64,000 bases of DNA from Struthidea cinerea (lineage: Eukaryota; Chordata; Aves; Passeriformes; Corcoracidae). Made by a program: the position numbers and the translations under genes. This document shows positions 58,466-64,000 of the stretch, piece by piece. Under the pieces are notes generated by a model. The model did not search any database, had not been told where the DNA came from, and was given only the letters and a program-made list of their open reading frames with translations. Position 1 is the stretch's first letter; every line of letters starts with the position of its first letter. The DNA lies in assembly GCA_013397865.1 (NCBI GenBank), contig VZTI01001288.1, positions 1,240,712 through 1,304,711 of the forward strand, read 5' to 3'.

Positions 58466-61400
58466 TATCCATGGCTCTTCTTTGGTGTCCAAGATGCACT
58501 GAACCCTCCTCTGTAAAATCAACAACTTTCTCTCGAGGCAGCTTTGTCTAAACGAAGCATTAACATGCACATTTCATACAATGGGACCCTGTAATATTTT
58601 TAACTAAGTCATCAAAAATCAGGCAAGGGGATGCTCAAGGCTGTTGTGCATTGGTTGTGCTTGCGCCACTCGTGTTTGAGTGTTGAGGATTTTTCAGAGT
58701 GGAAGGCTTAGACTAAACATGTGGTGATTCGTTTTCTTATCCTGCATTTGAAAACAAAATATTTCTGTCCTTAAAAGCCCTGTTTAAGGGATGGCAACCC
58801 CAGGCACTGTGTTATGCCAGTAATTGCCTTCACTTCATAGTGGTGAACTTCAGCCTCTTTGGTGATACAGTGCTAGCACTGATCCTTCCAAGAAAGATGA
58901 GCCAAGAGATAGCCAGCCCTCGTGACTCACTGTACCACGATTTATCAGATTGAACACCCCAAAGCCGGGTTTGGTGCTTCTCCTACCTGTCCCGTCTGTG
59001 AGAATGCACAGAGATGGACAGATGAGAAACTTGTAATCACTTTGCAGCTGTGTTTTGCCACAGGATGAAAGTGTGTGAGATACAGATCAGATACAGCTGC
59101 TGAAAAACAAACTGAAACAAAGAGTCTCACAAAGAGAAGGGCTGCAGCCAGAGTTCATAAAAGGGCTCTATATGCTTTCCCTTGTAATAAGCCTTTATTC
59201 TCCCTGGCTGGCCCTTTTAGTAATGGTAAGAGAAAAACTGACATCTCTTTTCAATAGGAAAGAAGAACATTTATTTTATTCCTAACGGTTTTAACAAACC
59301 TCTCCATGATGAATTATATATTTATTGTAACTGCACGCTCCACAGCCACAAATTCCCGCAGTCTCTTTCCTGCTGAAAGCTCCAATGAAAGACTTCCCCA
59401 GACAAAGGCCAGAGGATTTGAGCCATGGGTTTTGTAGTTAGATTAATTCAGTTACTCTGGATTCTCTGGAGTGGAGACTTCACAGGCCAGATGAGTTAAG
59501 AGTATTGTAAATGTAGTTATAAAATATTTTAAAAATAGTAATTGTGAAGCCATGTGCCTCAGCTTCCACTAGCTTCCTTCCTCGATTTTTATTTTCTCAG
59601 TTTTCCCCCTAGCCATGGCTTATCCTCTCTTTCAGTCTCCTTTCTTCACATAGCACTGGAAATTGCACCTAAGAATGCAGCCATGAAAGATACTGAGGAT
59701 AAAGGTATATGTCCATGGAGGGTAGGAGGAAAACAGGCTTCCAGCTGTGAGCAAGGAGCCCGACTCCAGCTGATCTAGTCCTGGCTTGTGCTGGGAAACA
59801 AGGCCTCATAAATAAAATTGCACTGGAGAAAGACCTGACACTGTTCTGCACCTAATGGAAACATCTTAAAAGACTCTGAATATAGGCCAAGTATGTGGGT
59901 CAGTAGAGAAACTACTATTTATATTTGGACCTGCCTGTGAATACAGTAAAACATCCAGCTGTTGAAAACACTAAGAGAAGTTGCAGAAAAGTTTTTTCTT
60001 CGGTATAAAATGCCAAAGACTTTGTCAGGTGATGTTGCTGTTAGAAGTGCAACTTTCCTTTCATCCCCTGTGAATTCAGTGGGCAGCTTCTTGAAAGTTC
60101 CCTTTTGGCAAGGTTATCTTCAGTCTGGTGAGTCAAAAGGATCTGCTCCCTGAGTGAAAACCATGCTGAGCCACAGCAGAAAACCAAGATAGGAAATAAC
60201 AGACACTGAAAGTGAATTTTGCTGTGGAGATTTAAATATTTCTACTGGCTTTTGAATTCTAAGAATTATCTCTCTCTACTTGCTGGCTTGTCAAATCCAC
60301 TTCTGTTTGGGAAAGTTCCCACATGTAGGTTAGAGGATCTCAGGAATTTTCACTGAGTTTGACCATGCGTGCTGCAGGCAAGATGCGTCCACTGCAAACC
60401 CAGAGATTTTGAAAAGTCTGAGCTCCCTACCCCCACAACACTCATTGTAAATTATTCTAGCCTTGTAAAGAGCATCTGTTACAGAAGTTAGGATGTGATG
60501 CATCCCTTAGAAAAAGGGAGAAGGGGGAAAAGGTTGCAGTGATGCTGTGAAAAGGGTGTTCATTATAATTTCACAGTAAGTGTTTGGGGAGATGTAGGGC
60601 TGAGCTCCATTTTGGAACAGGTTCGTCAGTGGGAGTTTTCTGTTGGTGGGGTGGACTTTGATTTCCATCAGAGCTGTGGGGTCTTTCTTGTTCCTTATTA
60701 TAAAAATGTATCACACTCTGTTCTCTCCTACATCCACTGGTGCAGGACAAAGGCTGATACAGCCAAAATGGCTGTAAGTTTATGTTTTTTTTTTTCTCTA
60801 AGTTCTTTTATGATCCAAATCTGTAAGAAAACAGCCAATGTGTAATTCTACACTCATAAAAAAATGACTTATTTTTCCCCATAAATGCAATTTAGACAGT
60901 AATTTGAGTTAGCAAAGCTTAGAAGGTGCAGCTGGAGAGGGAAGTAGAGTGCCCTGTGGAAGGGTGTAGCTAAGTAAAAGAAAGCTTTTCCAGAGGACAC
61001 AGGGGCCTGGAAGGGGAGAAACTGGATGTGAAACCTTCCAGAAAAGGCCAGAGGGCACATTTACTGCAGTCTTTAGCAGCCTGTATAACACTGGTGGCTG
61101 GAGCTCCTGGATGGGCCAAATTTTCTTCCCTACCTCCGATTTCTCTTGCTGAGGTTAATATGCAACTTTGTGGCTGTACAGGTGTGACCTGGTGGGGTGT
61201 ATGAGGGGACAGCCGAAAGCAGAATTTAATTCCTGGTATTTAGATATTAGATCTATCTGAAAGTCTTGGAGATCTGCAAATAAACCCTTCCTGGGAACTT
61301 GGAAATGGAGAAAATGATGTGCAGGAGAGGTCAAGCCACCCGAGCGAGATGACAGGGTGAGAGCAAGGTCCCAGCCAGGAAGCTCCGGTCTGCTCCCGGC

Positions 61401-62788
61401 CTCAGTGCACCCCGTATTTCATCCTGCCCAAGGGAAGTGGAAGAAATGATTTCAAAATCCTTTGTCATAGGGTTGGGCATGCTGCAGGTCATGTGGACAA
61501 AGCCATTTGTTCAAGTAGCTTGACCTGAGGACTCCTCAAAAGCTGTTGAAATCTCACGGCCTCTCATTCCTCAAAGGAGTAAAGTCCTGCATCCAAACTA
61601 AACAGGGATGGCTCCTTCCCCACTGAATCTTGAGTGCTGACCAAGACCTGCCTCCATCTTCTCAATGGGGTCTTTCCTAGCTGAGAGATTTTGCTGCTTT
61701 TTCCACAGCATCCTTGAAGCAGAATAGGCCAAGATGAACTCAAAAGTCATCTTTCACTCTGAAAATTCTCAATTATCGCAGTTTGTCAAACCTTTGAAAA
61801 GCAGAAACATCAATAATATTTGGTGTTTTGGCGGTTTGGCCGGGTCCCTCACTGCTGGTGTTGTTGTTGGTGTGTCGCTGTCAGTATTTTGTACTGAACT
61901 ATCTAACAGCTGTCTTGGCTTCCTTCCCCACTAAAACAACTGCTGCTTCACAAAGAACACAGATAATTTTGTCTTCCTTGATATTAACAGATCAAGAGAG
62001 GCCTTTGCCAATACAAACTCATCTTTTATTTTTGCAGTCTGAGAGAGATCCTTGGTAGAATTTGTTGTTCTCTTTCATTCTGTACTCGGAGACCAGTTGG
62101 CATCCAATCTTTTCATTTCAAGTGATGCTGAGTGGGTGGGACATCCAGAAGGGGGATGAAAACTCTCACAAAAGAATCCCAAGTTAAAAGAATTTTAACC
62201 CAAAGGCAAAACAAAAAGCCCTGCACAGGGCACTAAAATGAAAGGCTTGTTTAAAGGCAGAACAGTGACAGCACAGTGTTGGTCTGGGCTTTAAAAGGCA
62301 GTGAAATGTGAGATGCTGCCCTGGGATCAGTGTTCACCTCCCGCCACGGCCACACATTCCCTGTGTGTGCGTGGGAAGGGGAATGGCATCAAACACCAAG
62401 TGGGAAATGCTGCTGCTCCTGCTCTGAAAGCCAGACCTGGAGCAGGGGTTGCAGCACCCACAGCAGGACAGGCTCCTCCTGCCCTACAGAGCCTCTCTGC
62501 GTGCTGCCAGAAGTGTTCACCACAGAGGTGTTCATGGAAAGTTGGAAATAATGGCAGTAGGTTAGAGGAAAATGTTATCTTTGAGTTAAATTTTGGGATC
62601 TAAAATGGGGACAACATCTGGGGGGGTTTAATGCCATTAACAGCAAAACTCCTGCACAGTCTTGAAGGGCTCATCCTCCAGAATGCCCATGGGGAATTTA
62701 CACGGCGAGTCTCCCGCTGGTAAAGAGATGACTTGGGTGTGGATGCTGAAAAGCTTTGGTAGAGAAATCTTTCAGCTTTTCTGCAGCG
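58466..62788. other. Gene-free stretch
   Basis: No supported gene. A run of 12 T is at about 60786-60797. Short frames throughout have no domain or splice context. Confidence 0.55.
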
Positions 62789-62818
62789 TTCTGTGAGAAC
62801 TTTGCAGTTCTCACAGAA
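62789..62818. repeat. Perfect 13-bp stem-loop
   Basis: TTCTGTGAGAACT (62789-62801) and AGTTCTCACAGAA (62806-62818) are exact reverse complements with loop TTGC. The stem is stable for its size. It may mark the start of the LTR-like segment that follows, which would then begin with TGTGAGAAC at 62792. Confidence 0.8.
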
Positions 62819-63190
62819 GCTATGAAAACACGGCTATGGGTTTTTGTAAACTAACTCTTTATCTTGCACCTGGGTTTGTTATGCAGGATTGTTATGGTTC
62901 TGGCCTTCTGATATTTTGGAATAAGTGTCTTAGAGCTTGACCAATCCCCTCAAGGGGTGGATGGCCGAGCACCCAATTGTCTTATGCCATTCAACACACT
63001 CTTTGCGAACCCTGTTATAAAAGATGAATTAATTAATTAATAATGATCAGAACTGCTTTCCCTTCTGAACTTGTGCCATTCCTCGTCGTCAGTGCCGCTC
63101 ACAGCGACACTTGGGTCCTCTGCTGAGCACCTTGAAGACTCTGTTTGTGAGAGCTGCTCACTCTCTCAGGAGAAAAGCTGAGTTTAACGT
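62789..63190 (+). mobile_element. Possible solo LTR remnant
   Basis: The segment has promoter architecture of the retroviral LTR type: a CCAAT box at 62941-62945, a TATA box TATAAAAG at 63016-63023 exactly 75 bases downstream, and a CG- and C-rich stretch after it (about 63080-63120). A strong stem-loop lies at its left edge, and a small inverted repeat CCCCT/AGGGG sits at about 62947-62958. I could not find target-site duplications or a clear TG...CA boundary pair, and no internal viral genes follow. An ordinary promoter-like coincidence remains possible. Confidence 0.3.
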
Positions 63191-63935
63191 CAGTAAAGTG
63201 AGAATTTCACACTAACCAGTCCAGGTTTAGAATTCCAAATTCAGGGCTTAGCCTTGCATACATCCCCATGCCTTGTCATGCATACATACATACACACATA
63301 AATGCCGCTGGAATATTTAACTGTGAATTTTACCTCTTGGCAGAGTTGCTCAGAGAGTGTTACTTGCCAGTTATCGTCTTGGAATCGTGATGGCAAAAAG
63401 GTAGTACAGCAGTGAGGGGAGCCTGCTGGTTTCAGAGCAGTTAGGTAGGTAAGCAGTAATACTTCTCACTCCCACATACTATGAGTAATTTGTTTTTTAA
63501 GAACTGAAATTGACCCCAAATCAGAGCATCTGTACCACACTAATGCGTTGTTGAAGAAACCGAAGGTTCATCATTTGAGTTTTTTATGAAGTGTAATAAG
63601 ATGGAATTAAATGGGGAAAGGATCTTATGTGAAAGATGTAAGAGGTTATTTTTAAGGGATTACCAGAGGGCACCTGGACAGTATTACCTGCTGCCTTCCT
63701 GGACTGTGTTACCTCCTTGTGTGTGTATAATAAGTTGTTTCTTTACACCTGGTGTTATTTTTGCGTGCCTGGTTAAGATGCCTGCCCGTCACATTAATGT
63801 TTATTTAATGACCACTGCTGGGTAGCAAATGAGCAACAAGCAGATTGTGTGATGTAATCTGTGTGAAGAGCAGTGTGAGTTAACCCGAGTGTTCTGGTCA
63901 CCAGCAGGTCACCCCTGACTGCGGACAGCACACAA
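63191..63935. other. Gene-free stretch with a short CATA microsatellite
   Basis: No supported gene. A short (CATA)n-like repeat lies at 63281-63300. Confidence 0.5.
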
Positions 63936-64000
63936 AGGGTGCCCAGAGAAGCTGTGGCTGCCCCTGGATCCCTGGAAGTGTCCAGGGCCAGGTTGGATGG
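63936..64000 (+). mobile_element. CR1 LINE fragment, cut by window end
   Basis: Reads AAGGGTGCCCAGAGAAGCTG, then TGGCTGCCCCTGGATCCCTG and GAAGTGTCCAGGGCCAGGTT, a standard avian CR1 3' segment in sense orientation that continues beyond the window. Confidence 0.92.

Noticed and set aside
1..64000. tRNA, rRNA, CRISPR array, bacterial-type operons or phage genes
   Set aside because: None seen. The sequence is vertebrate, and no tRNA-like T-loop or array of regular repeats was found apart from the minisatellite.

Overview
The window reads as vertebrate, and specifically bird, nuclear DNA. The strongest evidence is eight short fragments that match the characteristic 3' ends of avian CR1 LINEs (10949-11018, 12234-12358, 26731-26907, 50718-50785, 56422-56528, 55171-55410, 57669-57875, 63936-64000). 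Stop codons are dense on both strands, no operons or ribosome-binding sites are visible, and AT-rich DNA alternates with small CpG-rich patches. The species cannot be named from the sequence; a neoavian, perhaps a songbird, fits.

I find no protein-coding gene that I can support with confidence. The longest open frames overlap one another on opposite strands, are strings of compositionally biased residues, run through CR1 DNA or a gap, or translate a CT-rich minisatellite. The one stretch with some exon-like character is 38216-38472. It has a long pyrimidine run ending in CAG, an open frame to a stop, and local CpG enrichment, but no family I recognise. The window therefore looks like intergenic or deep intronic DNA, of the gene-poor kind often found around developmental regulators.

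Layout. 1-10 kb: unique DNA with a CpG-rich patch at 4580-5210 carrying a cluster of NFI-type half sites, and AT-rich motif blocks at 6590-6720 and 7140-7215. 10-22 kb: a second CpG-enriched patch (9990-10440), two CR1 fragments and otherwise plain DNA. 22.0-22.2 kb: a 53-base gap whose two flanks are imperfect copies of each other. 22-33.8 kb: unique DNA with one CR1. 33.8-38.5 kb: a 1997-bp block present twice in tandem at a constant offset of 2075 bp, with five substitutions and no indels. The copies are separated by a 76-bp fragment bounded by single Ns, followed by a CT-rich minisatellite and the exon-like stretch. This arrangement looks like two alleles laid end to end by the assembler. 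38.5-50 kb: mostly unique, with a MIR-type SINE remnant near 43.3 kb and several AT-rich blocks rich in homeodomain, forkhead, NKX2-like and SOX-like motifs (42360-42445, 44760-44900, 46440-46700, 47250-47395, 48880-49020). 50-64 kb: a CR1-richer region with G-quadruplex motifs, a perfect 13-bp inverted repeat at 58437-58465, and an LTR-like segment at about 62789-63190.

If the window has a function, the most likely one is long-range gene regulation through these AT-rich and CpG-rich blocks. That is an inference from motif density, not a demonstrated fact. I see no previously undescribed multi-gene system here. The most solid unusual observations concern assembly structure: the false-looking tandem duplication and the mirrored gap flanks.
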